Assembly: GCA_028829895.1 (NCBI GenBank)
Contig: CM054177.1
Coordinates: 42,860,664-42,924,663, forward strand
Source of the DNA: Sinotaia quadrata
Taxonomy: Eukaryota; Mollusca; Gastropoda; Architaenioglossa; Viviparidae
Direction: 5' to 3'
Length of the DNA: 64,000 bases
The notes under the pieces were generated by a model. The model had not been told where the DNA came from and searched no databases. It was given only the letters and a program-made list of their open reading frames with translations. Positions within the stretch are counted from its first letter, which is position 1; each line of letters begins with the position of its first letter. Below are positions 10,680 to 22,283 of the stretch, piece by piece. Made by a program: the position numbers and the translations under genes.

Positions 10680-10800
10680 GACAATATGACAAGTGCATTT
10701 TGTCTTACTTATACACGCACACGCATATGCATGCATAATACAAGCATACAAACGATGTAAGCATCAAGTCACTACTATAAAACCCACAAACCTCGCACAC

Positions 10801-10832
<32 letters not shown>

Positions 10833-10950
10833 CAGAAACAAATACTAAGACGCACACATTCACTCATATGAAGAACGAACACACCACATCACTAATATAA
10901 AACCCATGAACCTTGCATACCAAACACATACACACACAGTTAGAGAAGTC
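10680..10950. repeat. (CA)n microsatellite and a diverged duplication around it
   Basis: A CA run fills 10795-10828. The flanks CACTACTATAAAACCCACAA (10770s) and CACTAATATAAAACCCATGA (10887 on) are two copies of an approximately 115-bp block, each ending in CA-rich sequence. Confidence 0.75.
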
Positions 10951-11382
10951 TGGGCAAATTATGCGTTTTAATAAACTAAAGATTTTCTTATTCCCTTTTG
11001 ATTAACTATTTTTATTAAGGCGTTTTTGTTTGTTTTCCTTTTCCTTCTATAATGACAAATGTACCGTTATTGGCCTTGAACTGTGGTGCAATATTTGTTG
11101 TCATGTACAAAGGATATAGGTCATTTGACCGTCGCGAGTGAATGGTTGAAAGGTGAAGGGCAGTGTAATGTAACGGGTAGGATTAGTGCAATCACGCATA
11201 AAACCATCTTCAATGAAAATCCGTTTACACTAAAGGTCACAATCGCTACAGTACAGTGTAAGTCAGTAGAGAGCGAGAGCAGAAAAAATATCAGGTTGTC
11301 TTGCAATATATAGTATTTTAAAAGAGTATAATTAAATAAATCTGCATGGGGTAGATCCTCTACGCAAATTTACCCAAGAAAA

Positions 11383-11401
11383 CGCCCCCCCCCCCCCCCC
11401 G
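11383..11401. repeat. poly(C) tract
   Basis: About 19 consecutive C residues, followed by ordinary AT-rich DNA. A plus-strand frame at 11083-11313 just upstream has no splice or poly(A) support and is not called. Confidence 0.9.
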
Positions 11402-11584
11402 CTTACAAACTTCTTGCTTTAATAATAATTAAAATAAAACACTAACATCTTTCTTTTTAAATAACAGTTTAAATATTTGACTGAGATGACGTTAACCCAC
11501 CCTCTTTTTCTTCCCATTCCCAACCCCCTTTCATCATAGACACCCATTTTCGCTGATTCTCCTCAGGCTCACCAACTGTCTCAC

Positions 11585-11658
11585 CTCTTCAAAGTTGCAC
11601 TCAGGGTGAACATATCTGAGCAACTTTAGTCGCCTAATTGTTCGAATGGTTTTCCGCC
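11585..11658 (-). CDS. candidate internal exon, basic peptide
   Basis: On the minus strand, acceptor AAAATTCTCCAG precedes 74 bp ending GAAGAG|GTGAGA, a strong donor. The open phase reads RKTIRTIRRLKLLRYVHPE then CNFEE, a basic amphipathic segment. A second donor (TTG|GTGAGC) lies 12 bp further on in the same phase. It ends in phase 0, while the exon at 10372-10544 needs phase 2, so at least one more exon would lie between them if they belong to one gene. No family recognised. Confidence 0.35.
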
Positions 11659-11956
11659 CTGGAGAATTTTCATATCAACCTTCATAGCCTTCCAGTTAGA
11701 CTGGCAGAAGTGGAGAGAAGCAGCCATCGCCCGCCCTTTCTCCTTCCCACTTACAACTACGGCCAATACAAAACAAAACAAAACAAAACCCTGTAGTGAA
11801 TGGGGTGGCTTTAAAGTCAGGCGAAAGTTCAAATAAAGTGATAAGATTGATTTCAGTTATAGCTTCGCACTTCGCGAATCGTCCTGCCACTTGACCGTTT
11901 TTAAAAAGACCAGAAAGAAAAAGAGAAGAAAAAAATGGAGATGCGCATCTGTTGTG

Positions 11957-12080
11957 ATTGCGATCGTGGCTAAGGAAATGGTTTGTGTATTCTGTGAAAG
12001 TGGAACGAAAGCCGACACATTTATGCTAAAAGCTATGAACGCCCAGAGTCCGGGCCTCAGCTCCCTAAAACGTCAATGGT
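11957..12080 (+). CDS. weak candidate plus-strand exon
   Basis: An open frame containing VCVFCESGTKADTFMLKAMN and AQSPGLSSLKRQW runs into the strong donor GTAAGTG at 12081. The upstream boundary is unclear because several AG dinucleotides exist without a good pyrimidine tract. It lies opposite in strand to its neighbours, so it may be chance. Confidence 0.2.
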
Positions 12081-13750
12081 GTAAGTGTAACATGGAAATT
12101 CTCTATTTGTTTGCTATTGATTTAACAGCGGTATGGACGCCGTAACCCCGACCTCCTCACCACCGCCAGTGAAAGTTGTCCTTAGCAACGAAAGATCAAG
12201 GACGGCAATAAAAACCCGTAGATAGACGTACACAAATTGCAATATTAAATCACTTACGCACCTCTTCTATCCTAATTGAACTGTTTGTATTAGGCCCTGC
12301 TGGTTACTTACCTAATGCAAACGAACCTAACATTTCCCAAGCGAGCGAGAACACACACACTAACGGACTGAAAGGCCGATTGGTTTTATAAATTAATATT
12401 TCAAACGTTCATTGTGAATTCTTAACTCGGATTGGATTCTTATCTCAGTCAATGTAATGATGAAAAAATGCGATGACCACTGAGAAACAGGTTGACCGCA
12501 AAGCCAGCGTCTTCAAAAACAAGCAAAAATATACATTTATATAAATTAAGCGCGTGCGCACACGCACACACACACGCACGCACACACACACACACAGGAA
12601 AAACGAAAAAATTAAAAAATATAAAATTACAACTAAAAAGAAAAGAACTATAGTGGCTCTCTATTGGACGACAATTCCTTCACCACAATATTTTTTTTTT
12701 TTAAAAAGACAAAAACATCGACAACAACAAAAAGTCATTGAATAATTACACACAACGAAATGTTTATATAAGAAATAACTATAGTTTCGGCGACTTTAGT
12801 GGATATGTTTATGTGGCACTTCCGAGCGTTTTCTACTTAGTGACCTGTCGTAGGTTACCTAGTGCAAACCCATACGTTTTGCTGGAAGGCGTTTTCGCAC
12901 CAGTCGAACCGCGGGTCGATTTCTCTCTCTTGCTCTCTCTTTCTCTCGCGCGCACTGTCTTCACACTCAAACACTCAAACATATATACACGCAAGCATGT
13001 CCTGACTGGTAAACGCACACAATCACACACGCATGCATGCACAAATGCGAATTCCAATTCTTATACGAGCGAGTCCAGCACTGATATTTTTGCTGTGTTT
13101 TATGTACAAATATGAACATGGTAGGCCTATAAAATGAAAGAGAAAGAGTAAGAGAAATTACCAATCGAAAGTCAGTCTCTTAATTTTTCTTTCCATCTCT
13201 CTCTCTCTATCTCCTTAATATCCTTTATAGACCCATCCATCCGATCCATGCATGTTTCTAACGCATTAGAGTTCCGTTGGTGAAAAATGCTTTTGTTTAT
13301 ATGCAGGATGTGTATTATCTTTCACAGCACGCCACAATGCACAAGAGACTAGGATTCTAGGTTGTTTTTCCACTACCATCAAGTTTTTTTTTCTCTTTTT
13401 TAAAAATTGCCATAGGTGACGCTTGACTGTGAGAGCGTTCCCCGATTTTCTATTCTGATGAGCATTATTTTTTAAAAAAAGATATTTAATTTACAAAATC
13501 GGATTGCAAATAATTAATAAATTAGAGAAGTGATAATCCCTGAGAGGCACAGAGAGAGAGAGAGAGCATGTTAATGTCATAAATTCTGGAGACTGGTAAT
13601 TAATCATATGAACGTGGTAATTGCATGGATTCATTTAATGTGCTGTACTTTTGTAGACGTGGTGGTGGTGGTGGTGGAAATCGTTGCCTTGTCAGCGATG
13701 GGAGCGACTTCTAAGTTTTCAGTCCCTTGGAAAGTGGTGGTGGTGGTGGA
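12081..13750. other. microsatellite-rich region without a supported gene
   Basis: Contains CA-rich 12553-12596, a CT tract 12921-12951, a CA/CG-rich stretch to about 13045, GA 13550-13567 and a (GGT)n run near 13660-13750. A 125-codon plus-strand frame at 12738-13115 and an opposite frame span the CT and CA tracts. They have no splice, start or domain support. Confidence 0.5.
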
Positions 13751-15910
13751 CAACGTTCCCTCTAATATTTTTCATGTGTGCGCGGAAATGGCGGTTGTTT
13801 GAATAGCCTTATTTCCGCGTGAGCAAAACATTCCCAGAAACATTTGTGATTGTAACTAATGGCTACATAAACGTTTGTAATATTGTCTTTTTATTAAAGA
13901 AGATGTATCACTTAGAAATCACGACTAGTTTTCATTCTTTGGTGCAATGAAAATGCTATGTTACGATTACGAACGCACCACTAAACTAAACTAGACCTAC
14001 ATGTAGTTCTTATTCTAGCGTCAAAATAATGTTGAACATTAAAGTTTCTGCCACCCATCTTTCTGCAAAGATCACAGTTGATAAACTCTGTCAAGATTGA
14101 CTTCCAATCCAGAATCTTGATAAGACTTTATCCTCATCATTTTGTCCAAGTGGCCACTATTATTCAGACGGTTCCGAGATTTGATCTTGATGCCTGGAAC
14201 GTTCGGCTCGGACAATTCACCAACAACGTCCTCGAAAACTATCAGTGCAACACGAATCTGTGGGCTTGTCAACTTCTTGAAGCAGTATTTGCAGACTGGA
14301 TCGTTGTGTTCTTCAAACTACTCTTTACAGTAGTCAATCAAAACTGGAATGTTTCTTGTAAATGCTCTCAGTGTGAAATGTCTAGAAAGACAACTTCATT
14401 CAGCGGTCTAAAAGAAACTGATTCACAGTCCAGAAATGCTGACAGCTCTTCAAATGCCATTTTTTTAAAACAGATGACCTAACTAAACAGCGTGTACATA
14501 GTTCGAAGCAATGTCTCAACGTCCTGCATTATTGAAATGTTCTTGCAAGTGTTGCCAATTCCAAAGTCTTCTCCATCAGCAACACAATGTTGTTGCAGCA
14601 GTTGGGGAACATCTTTGTGAAGTAGTGCAGCTACACAGTTGTCCTTAACCCAGCATAACTGACGCTCCGTCAGGCGTAAACATGACCATCTTCTGCGTGT
14701 CTAGTTTGTTGTTTGCATAAATTTTTTTTTTTTTTTAATAACCTCAAAAATTGATCTGCTGTCACATGCGCTCAACTTCAAAATTCTGGCAAGTACTGTC
14801 TTATAATTCACGTCATTAAGTGTACGGAGTTTAGTGTACAGAATCAACGTTTTGGTGACTGAAATATCAGTACTTTCATCATCGATAAGAGTATGATACC
14901 TGGCATTGCACAGACTACAAATGATTTCTAGTTGGAAAACATTGATAATACACTCCACAAATTTGAAGGCTGTTGTAATTTTTACTGCGCCAACTCTCCG
15001 GAACTGATTTGTACTTAAGCATATGGTCATTTATATGTTGTACCGATAACATCGACACATTCATGAAGATGGCTAGCAATACGTTATCGATCAAAAGTTT
15101 TATCTCATTGATGTCAGCAATCTTCCGCTTAGAAAACTTTTCTTTTTTCTCAATCTTCCGCGCTTTCAGTTAGTAGCCTGTGCAGGCCTCTGGACTTTTG
15201 GCATCGTACTTTAGACACCGAATCCAAAAGAATTTTCTGAGTAAAGTGGCGCTCAAGTAAACAATTTCCCAATCATCCCAGCGTTTCTCTGCTACTGAAA
15301 TTGCTGGCAGCACGAGGATATGGATACAACTGACAAATAACATCATCAGTGATGTCATGATAAATGAAGATGTCGCTGTTTCGTTCGTCTGTTTTCTGCT
15401 GATGGTGGAAGTTCTGTCTCTACCATCTCACTGAAACATTCGTTTTTAAACTTAGAACTACACATCTAGCATAGTCTCGTTCACTTTACGTTTCGACATC
15501 CATTACGCATTTTAATCACAAAGAAATATTATGCTGTATTAAACCTGTTTAAACTTCCCAAATGCAATCCAACAGGGATAATCTGATTGACACAAAGGCC
15601 TATAGGCCACGGCGTCACCTGTTGGAAGCTAGCTAGCCGGCTGCAAGGTGGCTCACCAGAATCAGCATCCACTCTCAATTGGGTGGCGCGCCAATCTGGT
15701 CTGCTGGGTGCGCTCAGCTGTGGACGCACAGTCACAGATCTTGGCCTTCCATTGACGCAAAGATAAATAAGTAGGTTAATGATTCAATGGCCTACCTTTA
15801 ACTCATATGTACAAGCTACCAAAACTTGTGCGCGGAAATTTGAAACTGCTGCGCGGCATTTTCTAATGAGCTGCGCGGCTGTACAGCCGTGCACCTAAGA
15901 GGGAATATTG
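13751..15910 (-). mobile_element. complete but inactive hAT-superfamily DNA transposon
   Basis: The left end CAACGTTCCCTCTAA and the reverse complement of the right end, CAATATTCCCTCTTA, form a 15-bp terminal inverted repeat with three mismatches. Both ends are followed inward by GCGCGG-containing subterminal sequence (TGTGCGCGGAAAT left, GCTGCGCGG motifs right). The interior carries a decayed transposase on the minus strand. Both flanks lie in GGT/GTG-rich DNA (GTGGTGGA left, GGGTGTGG right), so an 8-bp target duplication is likely but cannot be read cleanly. Length is 2160 bp. Confidence 0.85.
14060..15360 (-). pseudogene. hAT transposase pseudogene (ZNF862/SCAND3-like relatives)
   Basis: Minus-strand blocks appear in the correct hAT order. 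FWIRCLKYDAKS near 15210-15245 matches the N-terminal zinc-finger region. LIDDESTDISVTK near 14850-14892 is the hallmark DESTD block with the first catalytic Asp. MFTPDGASVMLG near 14645-14690 is the next conserved block. NCVAALLHKDVPQLLQQ and QHCVADGEDFGI follow near 14555-14640 in another frame, with the usual HR replaced by DG. VETLLRTMYT lies near 14490-14520, and TSPQIRVALIVFEDVVGEL near 14210-14275. Stops, shifts and an internal A/T run (14718-14737) separate the blocks. I did not see the C-terminal dimerisation region. Confidence 0.85.
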
Positions 15911-16524
15911 GGGTGTGGTGTGGACGAAATTCGTGTTCTTTCTGAGAATTTTTTTTTTTTAAAAGATGTGTTTGTGTGAAAAAAGGTTATGGGATTTTTG
16001 GGTTGTTGAAATTTGTAGACTGCACAAAATTTGTATTTTAATTGTACTTTTTTTTTGTGTTGATAAATATTCATTTTCTAATTCTTTTTGCAAAGAATAT
16101 AATCACCCATTAACTCAATGAACTCACTAGAAGTGTTCTGCACAACACTGATGTCTTCTCAGTTAATTCGTCTGACTGTGAAGGGTCAATTACTGCGTAC
16201 GGCTTCTAGAGATACTAGTTTAATTGATACCCTTTCAGCAATTATCGTCCCTTATGGTCAATACTAACACGCGTACACACAAACCACACACGATGCAGAC
16301 ACACACATCAACCAGCTGACAGAAATGCGTGTTTATTTCAACTGCTGATTTAGAGCAGAGCGCTTACACTTTTACAGTGCCGGGGGTGGGGGTGGGGGAT
16401 TGGAGAATACATGTACACAAGGTTATCGAAGTACTGATCGAAGTGGGCTTGGGGCACAAATCGATTACATTTCATACACAATGTCTGAAGGCGTCTACAT
16501 TCACATTCGACCTCAGTCACTTAC
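15911..16524. other. no feature recognised
   Basis: AT-rich with short T-runs, a CA-rich patch near 16267-16305 and a G-run GGGGGTGGGGGTGGGGG near 16382. Confidence 0.4.
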
Positions 16525-16606
16525 ATGAACTGAATACCACCCGTCTTCTTGGAGGGCTTGGTGGTGGAGAAGACACTAGAACACGTTCAAGAGAACTGGG
16601 TTCGAA
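16525..16606 (-). CDS. candidate exon, Pro/Ser/Arg-rich segment
   Basis: On the minus strand an 82-bp open stretch ends TTCAT|GTAAGTG, a near-perfect donor. It reads FEPSSLERVLVSSPPPSPP then RRRVVFSS, like a disordered linker with possible proline-directed phosphorylation sites. The upstream boundary, GATCTAG, has a poor pyrimidine tract and an in-frame stop lies immediately before it. Exon phase is 0 in and 1 out. Unnamed. Confidence 0.3.
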
Positions 16607-16793
16607 CTAGATCGGGTGACCGTTTGCCGCTTCCTGGCTTTATTTTAGCTTTATATCGTCGGTTGCGACGATCAAGTTTGGAAAATAAAATGTTTGTTGC
16701 GTTCGTGTTTTAACAATCTGCGTCTGTAAAATGCCATCTGTACTAGCTTGAGGACGCTACAATTTGTAGGACCGGACGCACTTTTTTTTTCAA

Positions 16794-16801
16794 TGACGTC
16801 A
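16794..16801. promoter_or_regulatory. CRE-type palindrome TGACGTCA
   Basis: A full cAMP-response-element palindrome. A second perfect copy lies at 16974-16981, 180 bp away, and a third at 49309-49316. CREB/ATF proteins are the known ligands of this motif. No promoter was identified beside it, so function is inferred only from the motif. 16607-17169 holds nothing else I can support. Confidence 0.3.
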
Positions 16802-17169
16802 GCTTTCTATAAGAAAACAAGAAATTTACAAATCATTTGCAATCAAAATGAACCCGGCCCTAACGACTGTACAGTCCGCAGGCTAGTGGAGGCATTTTTA
16901 ACGATCAACAACAAGTAGGTATGGCTCTCTTTCTCCATCAACTCATGACATGATCCAAATGGGAAAATGTCACTGACGTCATTCATTATGATTGCAGTCC
17001 AAGGCCATACTGACCGCGATGGTATTCAAAGTGATAATGCCGCATAAATCAAACAAGCACTTACTCCCAAAATTCTACATTTCCCTTCGAAATTTGGTTT
17101 AATTCATTCCGACTCTGATCACGCACCCCCCCACCCCACCCCCACACACTGCTTCCATCTGATTTATTT

Positions 17170-19405
17170 AGGTCTGGAAAACAAAATGAAGTCTTTCAGA
17201 AATGACTATATTAATGTGCCAAAGTGATCTTTCAGAAATTATTACACAATATGCCATACAAATCCTTTCAGGACTGACAAGATATATGTACCATACAAAG
17301 CATTTCTTAAATGACAAGAGTGACGTACCATACAATGCTTTTCAGAGATGACTAGATTGACGTACCATACTAATCTTTAAAACAAACAACAAAAATAATT
17401 GACTTCAGTGTACCTTACGAAGCATTTAAGAAGTGACGAGTCTAGTATACTATACAAACCTTTGAGAAGTGACTAGACTAGTGTAAAATACAAACCTTTG
17501 TGAAGTGACTAGACTGGTGTGAAATACAAACCTTTGAGAAGTGACTAGACTAGTGTACTATACAAACCTTTGAGAAGTGACTAGACTAGTGTACTATATA
17601 AACCTTTGAGAAGTGACTAGACTATTGTACTATACTGTAACAAAGTTAATTTGCCCTTCCCTTTTTAAATTTTAATTGTTATTTAAGTTGCTAAATTGTC
17701 AGAGTGACCCGATCTTGGGCATTCATTATAGTATTATTTTGAAAGTGTCTGAGTTTGAAGTAAACAGCCTAAGGGGAGAATATTATAGATTTGCTGACCT
17801 AGTGGAAACTGAGTGAGCAGTTTTTATTATCCAATGATTATTATTTATGAGATCGAGACTAGCCAATGGGCTGAGTTTAAGGAGTTTACTTACAGTAGAG
17901 AATTTTGCTGTTTATTCACTTTTGAATTTTGAAGACAAAGAGAGAAGTCCGGCTCTGACGGCAGTCGTTAGCTTGAGTGGTGAGTTTAAACTGACTGATT
18001 GAGAATGAATGGACTTGGAAACATTTCATACATTTTTCTATTGATATGTTATATTTCTGTTATATAAAGATGTACTATGTAAGTTGATTTATTTACTGCA
18101 AATGTTTGAACTAAGCTGCACCCATGTGATGTATTAATATGTGACTTTGTTTGATACATTGTATTTATTGTACCACGTGTGCATGGGGCTAATAACTATT
18201 GTTGCAGGAGATTGTAAGTTTTGAGAATGGAGTATCAGATAGAATGGAGTTATATTGTAATGAATAAGAAACTTAGGCTTTCTCCTTGATTGTATGTTGC
18301 AGTCAGCAAGCAGCCTACTTCTTCTGATTTCTTCTTCTTTTTGGTTGTGGTTGTGTCCCACTCTATGAGTGTGAGTTGGACCCTGAGCTGTGAGTCTCAA
18401 GTGGAGCCTCAAGTTCAACTTTCAAGTTCCTAGCTACCCTTCATTTGTTCACTAGTTGTGACTTGAGTGATCAGAAAAGCATCGGAGACTTGCAAAGTGT
18501 GTTGCAGAGTGTGTAAGCGGAAGGGAGTATGCTACACCCTACTTTTGATGTACCAAAGGAAGGATGCTAAGTACATCAGTCTAGTGAAGATCACAATCAT
18601 TGTGATTGTGTTCTGCTCAAGAAACTGACAGCAAGAGAGTGCCAGGTCGGTTGAGAGGAACGAGGAACCTTGTTGAGTGCGGATATTTTGACATTATAAC
18701 ATTTGTGTGGTGATTGAAAAGGCCAGTGAAAAAAGACTGTGGAAGCTGTACTTAATCCAGGTTATGTGAAATTTGTAATAAACCTATTCTAATAACTCCA
18801 TTTCTATACTCTCTAGGATTAACCTGCAATTTTCTTGAGCTATAACTAGCTTTTTATTATTATTTATATATATGTAAAGAAAGACTGTAAACTATAATTA
18901 TCTGAACCTGGTTTCGTGGAATATTGATGTCAAATTATCTGTTTCATTGTAATTGTCATTTGTATAGTTGATTTTTCTTTTAATAAATTTATAGTTGAAT
19001 TTATTGACCTTCCTAAGCATGTTGTTATTTGATAATCTTATGTTGGAGAAGAAAGTGGGTGGATGGGGGCTCGCTAAATATAGATTAAATTCGGATTTGT
19101 CTTCTCCTTAGTAAAATGTTTTTCACCTGAACATCTACCAAGCTAGAGATGAGAGGTGTCTGTTGGAGGATCATTAATAAAAATAAAATTAATATTCTCA
19201 TCACTTGAAAGAATAATTAAAAGTAATAATTATCTTCAATTAACTAAGTGGCGCACGTGTCACATATACAAATCTTTGAGAGGTGACTAGACTGGTGTAC
19301 TATACAAACCTCTGAGAAGTGACTAGACTGGTATATTATACTAACCTCTGAGAAATGACTAAACTGTGTACTATACAAACCTTTGAGAAATGACTAGATT
19401 GGTGT
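17170..19405. repeat. 36-bp minisatellite interrupted by a solo LTR
   Basis: Units contain CAAACCTTTGAGAAGTGACT and AGACTAGTGTACTATA. The array occupies 17170-17635 and resumes at 19265-19405 after the insertion. The central copies near 17450-17620 are almost identical, and the left edge is degenerate. Confidence 0.9.
17636..19264 (-). mobile_element. solo LTR, 1629 bp, with TATAC target duplication, family member B
   Basis: The element begins TGTAACA and ends TGTCACA. It is flanked on both sides by TATAC (17631-17635 and 19265-19269), and neighbouring array units show the uninterrupted site TACTATACAAACC. There is no coding domain and no second LTR, so this is a solo LTR left by recombination. 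Orientation is taken as minus because the reverse complement starts TGTGACACGTGCGCC, like the starts of copies C (37086) and D (58653), and shares GATCCTCCAACAGACACC and CCCCCATCCACCCACT with them. The TGTRACA ends and 5-bp duplication fit the Gypsy/BEL groups, and no finer class can be given. Confidence 0.85.
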
Positions 19406-20047
19406 AACCATGTAAATGGGGGGGGGGGGGGAGGAAGTATCTATCAGTTTAAATATTATAACCACTCAAAGACAGTGCATGTGGGTGGAGGTAGAGCAGT
19501 TTTGGGAACTTTGATCTAATGGATAACTCTGGAAAAAGAGAGTAGTGTGAGGGTGGGTGGCTGAAGCACAGTTGGAACTCATTAAAAGAATCGTTGACTG
19601 CAATTCTTTTACAGAACATTTCTTCTTCTAGTGAATCCATTTAAAATAAATTATTGTTGTGTTATAATTTGAGTAGATAAATAACTGCATGAGCTGTAAT
19701 TGGTAATAATTTTGAATGCATTAGGCATAATTAAGTATAGTTAAAGTATTATGGGCATATAAAGTGGGGGTGGGAAGGGTAGTAATTTTTGTTGTTGCTT
19801 TAGTTCTTATTTTTAATGTTTATTTCAATGATAATAAATTAGAATATATACTGTAGAGTTATAGATTTTGTTTGAGGTCAATGGTCTCTGGGAACATCAT
19901 GGCACTTGCATTATATATACGAGAGATGAGAAATAACGCCTAACCTCGTTTCATTTATACACTATGTCACCTACTCGTCTCTCACTCCTCCCCCACCTCC
20001 CCCTTTCTCTCCCCTCCCCCAATAGCATATTGAGGCATCGTAATATA
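19406..20047. other. intergenic or 3' UTR sequence
   Basis: Contains a G-run at 19418-19431 and AT-rich DNA. Read on the minus strand, an AATAAA occurs at 19819-19824, about 225 bp after the stop of the exon at 20048. It is a possible poly(A) signal for that exon, although no clear GU-rich element follows. Confidence 0.3.
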
Positions 20048-20401
20048 TTAATTACAAACTTTCAAAAGTTCTCCGCTAGATACGACACTGCTTGACAAAC
20101 ACACAATCAAAGCTATAGCAGCGGTTATCACTGACACAAGAGGCTGTGACACTGATAGCGGGGTATTTTTAAACAAGGGGCCTCCAGGAGTTAAAGAGTC
20201 AACGAGTACAGACAAATCAGGAAGACTTCGCGTGTAAAGTCTTTCCAGCTGATCAGTTTTCTCCCCTGGCGTCTGTTCAAGGACACCAAGTTCGTCGTGT
20301 GTCTGCTCATCTGACTGTGGTTCGGTTTCGGTTTCTGATTCGTCATTCGCTGTGTGGTTGCACGGTAAAAGCACCAGGAGGGTTTGAAAACTGTCAGCTA
20401 C
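20048..20401 (-). CDS. candidate terminal exon: acidic tail plus C-terminal membrane helix
   Basis: On the minus strand, acceptor TTACTCGACTCAG precedes 118 codons ending in a stop at 20048-20050. The sequence starts VADSFQTLLVLLPCNH and passes through an acidic stretch (NDESETETEPQSDEQTHDEL) and LYTRSLPDLSVLVDSLTP. It ends with about 20 hydrophobic residues (VSVITAAIALIVCLSSSVV) and a short tail. The layout fits a tail-anchored or single-pass membrane protein. It is the longest non-repetitive frame in the region. It may belong with the exon at 22284-22468, which lies upstream on the same strand. That exon leaves in phase 2 and this one enters in phase 0, so at least one exon would be missing between them. 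Family not recognised. Confidence 0.5.
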   Translation of the reverse strand, partial: VADSFQTLLVLLPCNHTANDESETETEPQSDEQTHDELGVLEQTPGEKTDQLERLYTRSLPDLSVLVDSLTPGGPLFKNTPLSVSQPLVSVITAAIALIVCLSSSVVSSGELLKVCN

Positions 20402-21650
20402 CTGAGTCGAGTAAATTAACTAATCCCTCAGGCCATTAATGGAAACAGCAGTCACTAACAGGTGATATCCACCTCAGCATCTCGTTGTCACTTGCAAAAA
20501 AACTATTGTTGACGTCTGCAGTTTATTCCGAAAACTGCTTGGCACAGTGTCGGCCTCTTAGTTGGTAGGGCTCTATATTCACGCATTGCACAGCACGAAC
20601 ACAAATTTGATGTCTGACAAAACAAATTCTGAGTTTGCACAATCTTTATTAAAAGCAAACAGTCCTGTGAGATAAGCTTGCAAGGAAAATTCATGGAAAC
20701 ATTTAAACCCCTCGGACAGGAAAATAAACGGAATTAAATCACCGAAACCTGATAATAGACAACACTCATGTAATATTGTTTTTTAAAAAAACAACAACAA
20801 GAAGTGAATTTTATACAGTGTAAATTGTAAATAGTGTGAATTGTGTAATCTGCCAGAAAACCTTGACCGCTTTTATAACCAAATATTATCTAATGATTAT
20901 TAATGCGAGACTTTTGTCCTTTATTTAAAACAATTGCAAAAACTTGTATGAGCGATCAGAAAATAGTACTATTGTCCAATGGGGAAAAAAAGGAGTGGGG
21001 GGGGGGGAAAGAAAATTTACTTAAGGACTGTAGTTTGCGCGTACCATATATCTCAATCATGTAATGATACAGCTGGCCAGGGTGCGAGAGAATGAGTATT
21101 TAATGCGATCTCTCGTTCCAGCTAGCAAAAGTTCTCGCGAACTTTTTGGCCAGTCTTCAATAAGAAGAGACATGAATTACTACAGCTGACTGAAAAGTAT
21201 CATTAATTGTTTTTAAAAACTCTTTTAAAAGAAAATATGTTTTAGAAGAATGTTATTTTTGTTGCCCTAAAATAAATTTTATTATATAAAGACAATATCT
21301 TTACTTTTTAAAAGTGCAAGTTTATTTTTTTCCCCCTATAGTTGGTCATGTCATCATGTCCCCTCCCAAAAAAAAAAAATGTTTCTGGAAAAAGAATTAT
21401 TAAGAAACAGTGCATTAACAACTAAATAAAGCAAAAATACAATTCAGTAAATAAATTAAATAATATTATACACGTAAATTAAAAATAAGAAATCAATTAG
21501 ATCAGATGCACTAAGTACTGTAACTTACAAAGAAAAGGTAACCGAATTATTTTCTAGGTGAAACGCAGGAAAAGAAAATCAGTTTTAATTAAATATAACC
21601 CATTTGTCGATTGGTACACTTCTCCCTTCTATATCTATCCCCAAAGATAT
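20402..21650. other. AT-rich sequence between two minus-strand candidate exons
   Basis: Probably intronic. A short G-run lies near 20996-21007. A minus-strand stretch near 21075-21160 (containing LLLAGTRDRIKYSFSRTL) is open but lacks a matching acceptor phase. No exon with a phase linking 22284 to 20401 could be established. Confidence 0.35.
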
Positions 21651-21654
21651 GTCT

Positions 21655-22120
21655 ATTTCTGTAAATGCAGTTATTTGTTATGAATTATCAGTTTGCAAGG
21701 GAATTCATTTTATTTATGTTTAATTTCTCTAAATGCGGTTATTTGTTATGATTTATCAGTTTGCAAGTGAATTATTTTGTTGTCTGGTCTTTAGTTTTCA
21801 TGTATTTAAATAGCTTTGTGCAAAATCCTTGTGTGTTACATTATTGTTCGCTTTATGTATTAAAGTAGTTTTATATAAAGATCTTTTGTGTTTTTGTTAT
21901 AATATTTTTATTTTTCGTGTGTTAAAATGTTAAGTAGTTTTGCATACGGAATTTGTGTGATTTTGTTATAGTATTTTAGTTTTCGTGTATTTAAGTAGTT
22001 TGGTATAAAGACATTGTATGCTTTTGTTATAACATTTTTAGTTTTCATGTGTTAAAATGTTAAACATGTATGCATATAAGACTCTGAATATTTTTATTAT
22101 ATCATTTTTAATTTCTGAGT
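21655..22120. repeat. degenerate AT-rich minisatellite, about 55- and 70-bp units
   Basis: TAAATGCAGTTATTTGTTAT occurs twice near 21661-21760. After that, units with TTTTCGTGTATTAAAGTAG and TTTTGTTATAATATTTTTA recur about every 70 bp to 22120. Confidence 0.7.
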
Positions 22121-22283
22121 GTTCGAGTTGAAGAAAGACCGTGTGTATATTTTGTGTAATTATATTCTAAAGCGTTAAGAGTTTTCACAAGATTAATAGA
22201 TTTATTGAGTCTTCTTTTAGTGTTATATTTACTTTTGAACAAAGTAAATTTTACTTAAAAGGTGTCAAAATGTTTTTACTCAC

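Noticed and set aside
11083..11313. 76-codon plus-strand frame
   Set aside because: The peptide is not implausible, but there is no acceptor, donor or poly(A) signal, and the opposite strand is open as well.
12738..13115. 125-codon plus-strand frame
   Set aside because: It runs across CT and CA microsatellites, an opposite-strand frame is also open, and no conserved motif or splice signal supports it.
19060..19085. Primer-binding site TGGGGGCTCG (tRNA-Pro type)
   Set aside because: It lies inside the solo LTR rather than next to an LTR end, and in the opposite orientation to that inferred for the family.
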